Below, piece after piece: positions 9,819-18,513 of a stretch of DNA of 64,000 bases. Position numbers and translations under genes: made by a program. The first letter of the stretch is position 1. Every line of letters begins with the position of its first letter. The notes under the pieces are model-generated. The model was not told where the DNA came from. It worked only from the letters and a program-made list of their open reading frames with translations, and did not search any database. The stretch covers positions 62,001 through 126,000 of the forward strand of contig JAFXEF010000053.1 in assembly GCA_017520935.1 (NCBI GenBank), in the 5' to 3' direction. This DNA is from Bacteroidaceae bacterium (lineage in GTDB: Bacteria; Bacteroidota; Bacteroidia; Bacteroidales; Bacteroidaceae).

Positions 9819-9996
9819 GGTAAACTCGGTCAACCCGGTCAACTCACCTGCTTTTGTGGAGGAAGAGAGAGCTTAATATTATATTATATATTTAAATATA
9901 TAATTAATAATATTACCCCCTATATATAGAGCCTCCCGTGCCAGTTCCTACGAAATAAAAAAAACAGGGGAGTTTACCGCGTTTACCTCGTTTACC
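9819..9996. repeat. Inverted arrays of three 9-bp repeats flanking an AT-rich core
   Basis: Plus strand 9819-9845 reads GGTAAACTC, GGTCAACCC, GGTCAACTC. Minus strand 9996-9970 reads GGTAAACGA, GGTAAACGC, GGTAAACTC. The arrays face each other across 124 bp that includes an almost pure A/T stretch (about 9871-9929). Confidence 0.8.
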
Positions 9997-10128
9997 GGCC
10001 ATGGACATTTATTTCACACAAATCTCACGAAACGGAGTTCGCCGCCCGTAGGGGGAAAGCAACGCTTCAGCACCGGAGGGCAAGCAAGGGCGAAGCGACT
10101 CGCCAAAGTCTGCGGGAGTCTGCGTGAG

Positions 10129-10161
10129 AAAAAAATGTGCGAAGATATAGCTTTCGCACAT
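10129..10161 (-). terminator. Rho-independent terminator of the GH2-GH31 operon
   Basis: On the minus strand a 9-bp stem (ATGTGCGAA with TTCGCACAT) is followed by seven T residues. It lies about 235 nt after the GH31 stop codon. Confidence 0.8.
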
Positions 10162-10253
10162 ATCCACCAACGGCTGTCCGACCGGCACCGTCAGTGCGCG
10201 GACAGTTCACGGCACAGGTTTTTCCCTCGCCGAGGAGGCGAATTTTGTTTCTA

Positions 10254-10297
10254 CGCGATAAAACAAAATTTTCTTCGCGATGAAACAAAATTTTCTT
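10254..10297. repeat. Two 22-bp tandem repeats
   Basis: Two adjacent copies begin CGCGATAAAACAAAA and CGCGATGAAACAAAA and differ at one position. An inverted AATTTTGTTT lies just to the left, so the array can fold. It sits in the 3' untranslated part of the GH31 transcript. Confidence 0.8.
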
Positions 10298-10396
10298 CGT
10301 GAGGGGCGGTTTCTGCCTCAAAGGCTGCCTGTCCGGCAATATGGGCATCTGACGTCACAGGCGCGCCCGCCTGTTGCCGCAGGTGCGGCCTACCCC

Positions 10397-13300
10397 CTAC
10401 TTCACTATGCGATAGAGGCGGAAGTTGTCGATCTTGAACCATGTAGCGTTGGGTGCTCCGTCGGTAGCTACGCCGATAGTCAGGGGAGCCTTGCCGGCCT
10501 TCTGGGTGAAGGGGAGCCTGATGGTCTGCATGGGATAATTGTCGCCGATGCCGGCATCTTTCACCTGGTCGCGGAAATAGGCCACGGCCTCACCAGCAAA
10601 GAGGCGCTGGGCACCTACGCGGATGGCGTTGGGGGTGTTGGATGCGTGCATGTCAACCGCCAACACATAGTCGCCTTGAGGCAGGCTGCTGATGACCTGC
10701 GTGATGGAGGCGGTAAGGGTGTTGCTGTTGTCGTGAACGCCGAAGATGTAGCGCCCGTGGGTAGGACGGGGCTCGCCACCTCCGTGGGTGTTGATCCCCC
10801 ACCATGAGGTAGGACTGCTGACGCTCCAGCCTTCGGGGGCGAACTTGTTGCCTGAACGGCCGTCGGCCTCGAAGCTGGGGTTGGCGATATAGGTGGTGGT
10901 GACATCTTCCATGCCGTCGGGCACAGTGCCCTCGCACAGCTTCACGCGCACCTCCTTGCCGGTGTACTCTACGGTGGTGAAGGTCTGGGCCTCGGCATCG
11001 CCTGCCGGTGACTCCTTGCTCACGAGATGGATGCGGAACTTGCGCTCCTTGAGCATGCCCTTGTACTTGCCCTTGCGCTCACCGATGATGAGGGTGCCGT
11101 GGTCGTTATCCCAGCGGAAGGGAATCTCGGTGAAGGCACCCTTCTCGTAGTTGTAGTTGTCGCCCTCGTCTTCATAGAGGATAAACTCGCCATCGGCACC
11201 GGGGTATACGCGTACCTCGAGGTTGTCCCAGGGCTTCTCGGCTGCATACTGCACGGCAGGGCCGAAGGGGATGATGCTACCCGCCTTGACGAAGAGGGGC
11301 ATGATATGGATGGGCGCGGGACGCAGGATGGTCTGCCCGCCTCCGTGGTACTCGTTGCTCCAGAAGTCCCACCAGTCGGTGTCCTCGGGAAGGTATACCT
11401 TGACGGGAGCCGATGCACGCTCCACCTCGGGATAGATGGCATGGCCTATCTTGCCGTAGTCGAGGTAGGTGTAGAGCGGGTCGGTGACGGGCTTCACTAA
11501 GATATTGCGGCCGAAGAGGTACTCGTCGGTGAGGTTGATGGCTCTCTTGTCGCGCGGGAAATCCATCACGAGGGCACGCATCATGGAGCCACTGCGCTGC
11601 ACCACATCGCCGCAGTTGCTGTAGATGTAGGGGAGCAGGCGGTAGCGGAGTTCGATGTATTGCTTCTGCACATCGAAGGCCCAGTGGCCGGGCTCGGCAT
11701 AGCGGTATAGCTCGTTGACCATGGGTGACGAGCAGTGGTTGCGCATGAGGGGCATGAAGCATCCCCACTGCATCCAGCGCACCTGCAGCTCCTGTGCGAA
11801 GGGGTCGCGCGGATTATTGTTGTAGTCCCAGCAGAAGAAGCCACCTATATCGGTATTCCAGTAGGGGATACCGCAAAGGATGTAGTTGAGGCCCGAGGGT
11901 ATCTGGTTCTTGAAGGTCGCCCAGTTTGACTGTATATCGCCACTCCAGCTGAAGGTGCCGTAGTGCTGTATGCCGAACGAGCTGCTGCGGGTCATCTGGA
12001 AGGCACGCTTGGTGTTGCCCTTCTGCTGACGCAGCTTCTCGTAGATGCCCTTGTTGGTCATCAGGGGAAAGGCGTTCTTCACACTGCGCCAGCTACCCTC
12101 GGCTGTGAGGTGGTCATCATCGCCGGGGCGCTCGAAGTGGTCGGGCTCGGTAGAGTCGCTCCACCAGGCATCGATATCCATGCCGTAGAGGTGCTTGAGG
12201 TATTTCCAGTAGATCTCGCGAGCCTCAGCATTGAAGGGGTCGTAGGGCTTCACGCCACGGTTACGGGGCCAAGTGTCGAAGGGGTACAGGGCACCGATGG
12301 CATCGAGTTCCGCGAACTGCGGTGTCCACGGGCCGAAGTTGGCCCAGATGGAGATCATCAAGTGGGCATGACGGCTGTGCACATAGTCGATCATCTCCTG
12401 GGGCGACTTGATGCGCGGCTCCAGCCCTTTCTTCATGTACTCCTCGGCGAGGGGGCGCAGGTCGTCGGGCAGATACTTGCTCCAGGCGGGGTCACCCACC
12501 TTATTGATATAGTAGGGGTTCATGAAGTCCATGGCATTCCAGTTGGAGTCGCATCCCCAATACTGCCAATCCTGCACGATGCCGTCGAGCGGAATCTCCA
12601 GTTCACGATAACGGTCGAGCACCTCGCACAGCTCGTCGCTGGTCTTGTAGCGCTCGCGGCACTGCCAGTGACCCATGGTCCAGAGGGGGAACATGGTGGC
12701 CTGACCAGTGAGCTGGCGGATAGAGGCAATGACACCGTCCTGCGTGCCGTCCTTATAGAGGAAATAGTAATCGACCCCCTCCCCCACCTCAGAGGTGAAG
12801 GTGGTAGCCTGCGGAGTGTCCTCGAAGCGGCTGCGACCCGCATTGTCCCAGTAGAGGCCATAGCCCTTCACCGAGGTGAAGTAGGGAATGGTGATGTTGG
12901 CATTGTGGTTCCAGATATCGACCGTCTCGCCACGCTGGTTGAGGTTGGGGCGACGACGCTGCCCAAAGCCGTAGATGGCCTCATCGGCATCGAGCACAAA
13001 GGACTGGCCGATGCGGTAGTGCCCTTTGTCAACACCCTCGGTGATGGGAGTCACCACACCGCCGGCACTCTCGCTGAGCAGGGTGTTGCCCTGGGCATCG
13101 GCAAAGCGCACCTCGCCCGTAGCCTCATCTACGGTCACCGTGAGGCAGGCGGTGGTGAGGGTATTGCCCTCGATGCTCCACAGCCCCTTCTCCTTGCCGG
13201 GGGTGAGGATTACCGAGAAGCTCTTCTTGGCGGGCATAGCCTCCAAACCATCGGCATATTTGGTCACACGGATGATGTTTGGTGCGTATACCGTAAGTTC

Positions 13301-13423
13301 CGTAGTAGGTTGGTTACCTGCAGGGTCGACGCGCAACCCCTGCTTTGTCTCACTCATTTGCTGTGCCGTGATGCTCATCGGCAACATCAGCAACAGGGCC
13401 TTCAAGGCTGTGTGTTTTCTCAT
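10397..13423 (-). CDS. Secreted GH31 alpha-glucosidase/alpha-xylosidase
   Basis: A family 31 glycoside hydrolase of 1008 residues, counted from the ATG that begins the signal peptide MRKHTALKALLLMLPMSITAQ; an upstream in-frame extension has no such signal and lies inside the GH2 gene. Family features are an N-terminal beta domain (GLYWDNAGRSRFEDT), GIVQDWQYWG, the nucleophile motif AWWSDSTEP (about 421-429), GDIQSNWATF, and WMQWGCFMPLMRNH. A C-terminal carbohydrate-binding-like domain (about 870-1008) follows. It lies 23 nt after the GH2 gene and should be co-transcribed with it. The pairing with a beta-galactosidase-type GH2 would suit galactosylated xyloglucan or similar side chains, but alpha-xylosidase and alpha-glucosidase cannot be told apart here. 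Confidence 0.88.
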   Translation of the reverse strand: MRKHTALKALLLMLPMSITAQQMSETKQGLRVDPAGNQPTTELTVYAPNIIRVTKYADGLEAMPAKKSFSVILTPGKEKGLWSIEGNTLTTACLTVTVDEATGEVRFADAQGNTLLSESAGGVVTPITEGVDKGHYRIGQSFVLDADEAIYGFGQRRRPNLNQRGETVDIWNHNANITIPYFTSVKGYGLYWDNAGRSRFEDTPQATTFTSEVGEGVDYYFLYKDGTQDGVIASIRQLTGQATMFPLWTMGHWQCRERYKTSDELCEVLDRYRELEIPLDGIVQDWQYWGCDSNWNAMDFMNPYYINKVGDPAWSKYLPDDLRPLAEEYMKKGLEPRIKSPQEMIDYVHSRHAHLMISIWANFGPWTPQFAELDAIGALYPFDTWPRNRGVKPYDPFNAEAREIYWKYLKHLYGMDIDAWWSDSTEPDHFERPGDDDHLTAEGSWRSVKNAFPLMTNKGIYEKLRQQKGNTKRAFQMTRSSSFGIQHYGTFSWSGDIQSNWATFKNQIPSGLNYILCGIPYWNTDIGGFFCWDYNNNPRDPFAQELQVRWMQWGCFMPLMRNHCSSPMVNELYRYAEPGHWAFDVQKQYIELRYRLLPYIYSNCGDVVQRSGSMMRALVMDFPRDKRAINLTDEYLFGRNILVKPVTDPLYTYLDYGKIGHAIYPEVERASAPVKVYLPEDTDWWDFWSNEYHGGGQTILRPAPIHIMPLFVKAGSIIPFGPAVQYAAEKPWDNLEVRVYPGADGEFILYEDEGDNYNYEKGAFTEIPFRWDNDHGTLIIGERKGKYKGMLKERKFRIHLVSKESPAGDAEAQTFTTVEYTGKEVRVKLCEGTVPDGMEDVTTTYIANPSFEADGRSGNKFAPEGWSVSSPTSWWGINTHGGGEPRPTHGRYIFGVHDNSNTLTASITQVISSLPQGDYVLAVDMHASNTPNAIRVGAQRLFAGEAVAYFRDQVKDAGIGDNYPMQTIRLPFTQKAGKAPLTIGVATDGAPNATWFKIDNFRLYRIVK

Positions 13424-13446
13424 GTTCGAATGAATGGTGATTTTTT

Positions 13447-15843
13447 TTAGAACTTTTCCTTCATTTTCACGGTTACCGTGGCCGACTTCAGCCCCTTGCC
13501 CGATACGGTGAGGGTAAGAGAGCCCTTGCTGTCGGCAGCGCGGAGGATGGCCATGGCACGGCCCTTCCATGCGTGGTGTGTGGCATCGACGGTAGAGCCC
13601 AGGTCCTTGATGTCGGCATTGCCGAAGGCTACCAAAGTGCCGCGGCCACGGAGGGTAAGGGTGAGCTCATCGGCAGCGTTGGGACACAACGTGCCATGCT
13701 TGTCGACCACCTCGACGGTGATGAATGCCAAGTCCTGATTGTCGGCACGGAGGGTGGTGCGGTCGGCAGTGAGACGCAGGGCATAGGGCTCGCCTGCCGT
13801 GCGCAGTGTGTGGTGCCCGGTGTTCATCGCTGCTATGGGACGGCCCTGCTCGTCCACAGCCTCGGCACGGAGCGTACCGGGTGTGTAGGGCACGGTGATG
13901 ACAGCTTTGTACTCCTCGGCACGGGTCGTGGGGCGCTCGGCCACAAGGCTGTCGTTGATATATAGGCGCACACGAGGCGAGCGGCTGTAGATCTCCACCT
14001 CGATGGGGCGGCCTTCGTGTCCGGGCCACGTCCAACTCTCGAAAGTGGGCCATACGCTCCACTGGGTCTCCCGGATTTTGCCGTAGTAGCCATCAGGCTC
14101 CTTCACGGAGAGGTAGAGCGGGCGATCCACGTTCCACAGCAGGTCACGGTAGTAGGAGATGGGCTTGCGCTGTCCGGTGAAGTCGATGTCGCCACAGTAG
14201 GCTGCATGCCAGGGGAACTGGTTGCGGTGGTAGTGCTCGCCCTCGCTCTCGCCCTGGTAGTACCAACGGCCTATACCGCTCTCGCCCTGGTAGTCGACGG
14301 CGGTCCATACGAAATCGCCGAAGATGTAGGGATGATCGGCACTATAGGCCCAGTTGCGAAAGGCCTCGCGGGGGTACGACTCGCTCTGATACATTACACG
14401 CTGAGGGTCGCGCTTGTGGTCGCCGGCATGCTTGTGTATCATATAGTTGTAGCCCACAAGTTCGAAGGCCTCGGCCAAGGGGTCGTAGATTTCCCAGTCG
14501 CTATCCCACGCACAGAGTGCCGAAGTGACCGGGCGTGTGGGGTCGAGTTCACGGCACAGGCGTGCCAGCTTGCGGGCGGTAGTGACCACCTGTATCTCCT
14601 TGCGCTCGATGACCTCGTTGCCCACGCTCCAGGCAAAGATGCTGGGGTGGTTGCGGTCGCGCAACACGAGTGCCGAGAGGTCGTCGTGCCAATGACGGTC
14701 GATCAGGGTGGAATAGTCATGTGGGGTCTTGGCCGTGCGCCATCCGTCGAACGCCTCATCGATGACGAGCAGACCGATGCGGTCGCAAGCATCGAGGAAC
14801 GCCTCGGAGGGGGGATTGTGACTGGTGCGCACGGCATTGAAGCCGGCCGCCTTCATCAGCTCGGCCTTGCGCTCCTCGGCACGGTCATAGGCGGCAGCAC
14901 CCAAGATGCCATTGTCGTGGTGCAGGCAGCCACCATTGAGCTCGACGGGCTGCCCGTTGAGCAGGAAGCCCTGCCCGGCATTGAAGGCGATGCTGCGGAT
15001 GCCGAAGGGCTGGGTGATATGGTCGATGACGTTGCCCTTCTCGGCAATCGACAGCGTCATGTCATAGAGATGGGGCGTGTCGGGGCTCCAAAGACAGGCA
15101 TCGGCCACCTCAAGCAGGAACTCGGCCTCACGTTCCTCGCCAGGCTGCAGGCGTATGGCATGGCTCTTATCGATGCCGAAAGCGCCACCGTCGTTCGTGA
15201 CACCCTTCACACCGGCCGTCACTTGCAATGTGCGCTCGCGGTCACTCTCGTTGACCAGCACGGTCTTCACACTCACCTGGCTCACTCCATGGGTATCGAC
15301 CACGGGTGTGGTGACGAAGGTGCCCCAATGCTTGAAATGCACATCGGCCGTCTCAACGAGCCACACGTGGCGGTATATGCCCGAACCGGTATACCAGCGG
15401 CAATTCTTCTGTTGCGAGTTGTCCACACGCACCAGTATCTCGTTGTCGCCCTCGCGCAACAAGTCCGTCACATCACACAGGAAGGAACTATAGCCGTAAT
15501 GCTGCGTGCCGGTGGAGGTGCCGTTGACAATGACCTCGGCATTCATATATACCCCCTCGAAATAAAGTGCATAGCAGCGATCGGCACCCTTTGTCTTCAG
15601 CGACAGCACCTTGCGGTACTCGCCCTTGCCCGTGGGATAGTAGCCCCCGTCGTTACCCGCAGGCTCGTCCTTGGCAGGAACACCCTGAATGCTCCAATCG
15701 TGTGGCAGGTCGACGACAACTTGCGGTTGCCCCTCGCGGACAAACTCCCAATCGTTATCAATAAGCGTACGACGCTGAGCCATAGCAGACACAGCCACAA
15801 GACAAACAGCAAACAATGCCAAGACACGGTACATAGATTTCAT
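13447..15843 (-). CDS. Secreted GH2 beta-galactosidase-type hydrolase
   Basis: A 798-residue family 2 glycoside hydrolase with a signal peptide (MKSMYRVLALFAVCLVAVSAMAQ). The sugar-binding domain (PHDWSI, PTGKGEYRK) and immunoglobulin-like domains precede the barrel with NGGCLHHDNG, RTSHNPPSEAFLDACDRIG, the acid/base in WSVGNEV (E about 409) and the likely nucleophile in QSESYP (about 485). DUF4982-like and Ig-like domains complete the C-terminus. It is the first gene of an operon with GH31, driven by a strong promoter at 15951-15982. The family is clear; beta-galactosidase is the usual activity of this architecture, with beta-glucuronidase a less likely alternative. Confidence 0.88.
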   Translation of the reverse strand: MKSMYRVLALFAVCLVAVSAMAQRRTLIDNDWEFVREGQPQVVVDLPHDWSIQGVPAKDEPAGNDGGYYPTGKGEYRKVLSLKTKGADRCYALYFEGVYMNAEVIVNGTSTGTQHYGYSSFLCDVTDLLREGDNEILVRVDNSQQKNCRWYTGSGIYRHVWLVETADVHFKHWGTFVTTPVVDTHGVSQVSVKTVLVNESDRERTLQVTAGVKGVTNDGGAFGIDKSHAIRLQPGEEREAEFLLEVADACLWSPDTPHLYDMTLSIAEKGNVIDHITQPFGIRSIAFNAGQGFLLNGQPVELNGGCLHHDNGILGAAAYDRAEERKAELMKAAGFNAVRTSHNPPSEAFLDACDRIGLLVIDEAFDGWRTAKTPHDYSTLIDRHWHDDLSALVLRDRNHPSIFAWSVGNEVIERKEIQVVTTARKLARLCRELDPTRPVTSALCAWDSDWEIYDPLAEAFELVGYNYMIHKHAGDHKRDPQRVMYQSESYPREAFRNWAYSADHPYIFGDFVWTAVDYQGESGIGRWYYQGESEGEHYHRNQFPWHAAYCGDIDFTGQRKPISYYRDLLWNVDRPLYLSVKEPDGYYGKIRETQWSVWPTFESWTWPGHEGRPIEVEIYSRSPRVRLYINDSLVAERPTTRAEEYKAVITVPYTPGTLRAEAVDEQGRPIAAMNTGHHTLRTAGEPYALRLTADRTTLRADNQDLAFITVEVVDKHGTLCPNAADELTLTLRGRGTLVAFGNADIKDLGSTVDATHHAWKGRAMAILRAADSKGSLTLTVSGKGLKSATVTVKMKEKF

Positions 15844-15950
15844 AAGCGTAAAGCACTTTTCGGTTATTGTATTTGTACGAGATAGAGCAAACGAGTGAAT
15901 AAAACCTGCTTTATCCCCAACGAGTGTAGCCTATCTTCGCCTTCATACCT

Positions 15951-15982
15951 GCAAAGGTATAGGATTTGCCACTTGCCTACAA
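15951..15982 (-). promoter_or_regulatory. Promoter of the GH2-GH31 operon
   Basis: On the minus strand TTG (15982-15980), 20 bp, then TACCTTTGC (15959-15951): a full consensus match. It predicts a leader of about 100 nt and lies back-to-back with the PL11 promoter. Confidence 0.8.
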
Positions 15983-16050
15983 GTTTTTATCTTACTTTTA
16001 TCATCTCGCACAATACTTTATCGGCACAAAAGCTCAAAACATGCTGAAAG

Positions 16051-16082
16051 TTTGCACACGTCCGAGAATAGCCGTATCTTTA
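16051..16082 (+). promoter_or_regulatory. Promoter of the PL11-GH51 operon
   Basis: TTTG (16051-16054), 20 bp, then TATCTTTA (16075-16082). The start codon follows 27 nt after the -7 box, so the leader is only about 20 nt. Confidence 0.78.
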
Positions 16083-16108
16083 CACACATAATAAAGACAT
16101 GCACGACA

Positions 16109-18496
16109 ATGAAAAACTTCTTTACGGCTGCCCTTATAGCCTGCCTCGCCATAGGAGCGCAGGCCCAAGTGAGCACTGACGCACAGCTGGAGCAGCTGGG
16201 GCGCGGTGTGATAGCCCTACCCGCACAAAGCGGCGGCATATTCGTCAGCTGGCGCTTCTTAGGTACCGACAGCGAAAGCACCACTTTTGACCTGTTACGC
16301 GACGGCAACGTGGTGAAGGCCGACATCAGTACAGCTACTTGCCACACCGATGCCACCGGCAACGGCACCTGCCGCTATCAAGTGGTGACGAAGGTAGACG
16401 GCGAAGCCATCGACACCACCGATGCCGTGGCACCCTGGGCCGACTATTACTACCAGCTACATCTGGAGCGACCCACGGCAAGCGGCTACACTTACTCGCC
16501 CAACGACTGCTCGGTAGGTGATGTGGATGGCGACGGCGAGTATGAGCTATTCGTGAAGTGGGATCCCTCGAACTCGAAGGACAACTCACAGGGTGGGATC
16601 ACCGGCAATGTGTATCTCGACTGTTACAAAGTGGACTGGACGCAGGGTGGCACCGGACTCACCCCCGAGAAGCTGTGGCGGGTGGATCTCGGCGTGAACA
16701 TTCGCGCCGGAGCACACTACACACAGTTTATGGTGTATGACTTCAACGGCGACGGACGAGCCGAGATGATGTGTAAGACGGCCCCCGGCAGTAAGGACGG
16801 ACAAGGAAACTACGTGAGCAGTGCCGGGAGCGACAGTAAGATACAGTCCTGCGACAACAGCAAGAGCTGGCGAAACGGCGATGGAAGGATCGATGGCGGA
16901 TACGAGTTCCTCACCGTGTTTGAGGGTCTCACGGGACGCGCCATCCACACCGTATTCTACAAGCCCAACCGCAACGCGACCACCGTAGGCAGCGAGTCGG
17001 CCGGCACCTTCAACTGGGACGACCGTAAGGGCAAGACCGACAAGGCTGGATATGGCAACCGCGGCGAGCGATACCTCGCTGCCGTGGCTCATCTCGACGG
17101 AGCCGACAAGAACGCCCACGCCGTATTCGTGCGCGGATACTACACCTATGCCTACCTTTGGGCAGTGGCGTTCGACGGTGAACACATCACCGACAAGTGG
17201 TACCACTCATCGCACAGCAAGACACAATATAAGGTGACCGATGCCGACGGTAAGACCAGCACCTACACCGCACCGGTGCCTACAGGAAAGAGCAACGGCA
17301 GCCGCACCATATATGGCAACGGCAACCACAACCTCTCGGTAGGCGATGTGGATAGCGACGGAGCCGACGAAATCATTCTGGGAGCATCCGCCCTCGACAA
17401 CGACGGCACCCTACTCTACACCACCGGCTATGGGCACGGCGATGCCATGCACCTGGCCGACCACAACCCCGACCGCCCAGGCATGGAGCTTTTCATCGTG
17501 CACGAAGAGTCGCCCTACGGATGGGACCTCCACGACGCTGCGACGGGCGAGATACTCTTTAAAGCTACCGGCCCGGAAGACAACGGACGCGGCATAGCAG
17601 CACAGCTCTCAAGTACCGACCGCGGCTCCTACTTCAGCTCATCAAACGACGGCCAGCAGCGCAGTGCCATAACCGGCAAAGTGGCAAGTTCGGGCAAGAC
17701 ATCAATGAATTTCCGCATCTTCTGGGACAGCGACCTGCAGGAGGAACTCTTCGACGGTGGCAAGATTGACAACTGGAACGGCAACGGCACATCACGTCTC
17801 TATATCAACGGAAAGAACCCTTACGGCTACAACGCATCGAGCACCTGCAACGGCACCAAGTCGACTCCCAACCTACAGGCCGACCTCTTCGGTGACTGGC
17901 GAGAGGAGCTCATCCTATGGAGCAGCAACGACAACCTCACGCTCAACATCTTCACCACCTACCTACCCACCTCGTTCCGCGTGCCCACCCTCATGCACGA
18001 CCACACCTACCGCATGGGCATAGCCTGGCAGAATGTAGCCTACAACCAGCCACCCCACATCGGCTACTACCTGCCCGACCTCTTCGCTGCATCGCTCACG
18101 CAGGACGAACTCTCGGGTCCCTTTGAACAAACCATCACCTTAGGCGATTCCATACAGCCCATCATACTGCACTACAAGAACGCCTCCAACGCGATATGCA
18201 CAGGAGTCACCTCGTATGGCCTCGAGCGCATCGTCGACAAGGATGCCAAGACCATCACCATACATGGCACGCCCACCAAGATCGGCACATGCAAATACAA
18301 GGTGAAGACCATCGGGAACCAAACCAACGCCAATGCCACCGTCGAGGGCGCACTCACCATCAACGACCCCACCGACATAGAAAGCATTGAGACCATCACT
18401 ACCGAGACCATCATCCACGACCTCTTCGGACGCCGTGTATACAACCCGTCTAACGGCATCTATATCGTCAACGGGCGCAAAGTACACATACAATAA
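16109..18496 (+). CDS. Secreted PL11 rhamnogalacturonan lyase
   Basis: A polysaccharide lyase of family 11 that cleaves the rhamnogalacturonan I backbone. The start chosen gives a signal peptide MKNFFTAALIACLAIGAQAQ. The N-terminal fibronectin-like domain (GVIALPAQSGGIFVSWRFLG) is followed by the beta-propeller with repeated calcium-binding-like motifs (DVDGDGEYE, DFNGDGRAE, DVDSDGADE), PLFGDWREELILW-type residues (FGDWREELILW) and HDHTYRMGIAWQN. It ends in IHDLFGRRVYNPSNG followed by IYIVNGRKV, the same type of tail as the two proteins at 61-9379, without the repeat-coded linker. It is the first gene of an operon with GH51 (17 nt gap), which fits joint attack on rhamnogalacturonan I and its arabinan branches. 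Confidence 0.9.
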   Translation: MKNFFTAALIACLAIGAQAQVSTDAQLEQLGRGVIALPAQSGGIFVSWRFLGTDSESTTFDLLRDGNVVKADISTATCHTDATGNGTCRYQVVTKVDGEAIDTTDAVAPWADYYYQLHLERPTASGYTYSPNDCSVGDVDGDGEYELFVKWDPSNSKDNSQGGITGNVYLDCYKVDWTQGGTGLTPEKLWRVDLGVNIRAGAHYTQFMVYDFNGDGRAEMMCKTAPGSKDGQGNYVSSAGSDSKIQSCDNSKSWRNGDGRIDGGYEFLTVFEGLTGRAIHTVFYKPNRNATTVGSESAGTFNWDDRKGKTDKAGYGNRGERYLAAVAHLDGADKNAHAVFVRGYYTYAYLWAVAFDGEHITDKWYHSSHSKTQYKVTDADGKTSTYTAPVPTGKSNGSRTIYGNGNHNLSVGDVDSDGADEIILGASALDNDGTLLYTTGYGHGDAMHLADHNPDRPGMELFIVHEESPYGWDLHDAATGEILFKATGPEDNGRGIAAQLSSTDRGSYFSSSNDGQQRSAITGKVASSGKTSMNFRIFWDSDLQEELFDGGKIDNWNGNGTSRLYINGKNPYGYNASSTCNGTKSTPNLQADLFGDWREELILWSSNDNLTLNIFTTYLPTSFRVPTLMHDHTYRMGIAWQNVAYNQPPHIGYYLPDLFAASLTQDELSGPFEQTITLGDSIQPIILHYKNASNAICTGVTSYGLERIVDKDAKTITIHGTPTKIGTCKYKVKTIGNQTNANATVEGALTINDPTDIESIETITTETIIHDLFGRRVYNPSNGIYIVNGRKVHIQ

Positions 18497-18513
18497 CAAA
18501 ACACATACAACCT

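Larger units (their letters stand above)
9380..10396. other. 1-kb gene-free region between two transcripts
   Basis: I see no credible gene here. It holds the leader and promoter of the 801-residue gene, an inverted pair of 9-bp repeat arrays around a very AT-rich core (9819-9996), a GC-rich stretch with several hairpins, the terminator of the GH2-GH31 operon (10129-10161), and a 22-bp tandem repeat (10254-10297). Reading frames through the GC-rich part lack family resemblance. Confidence 0.6.

Noticed and set aside
10280..10807. A 175-residue plus-strand frame near the end of GH31
   Set aside because: Mostly antisense to the C-terminal domain of GH31, and its 5' part crosses the 22-bp repeats.
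11963..15885. Long plus-strand open frames opposite GH31 and GH2 (about 495 and 622 residues)
   Set aside because: They lie antisense to genes with complete catalytic motifs, have no family resemblance, and arise from the codon bias of GC-rich genes.
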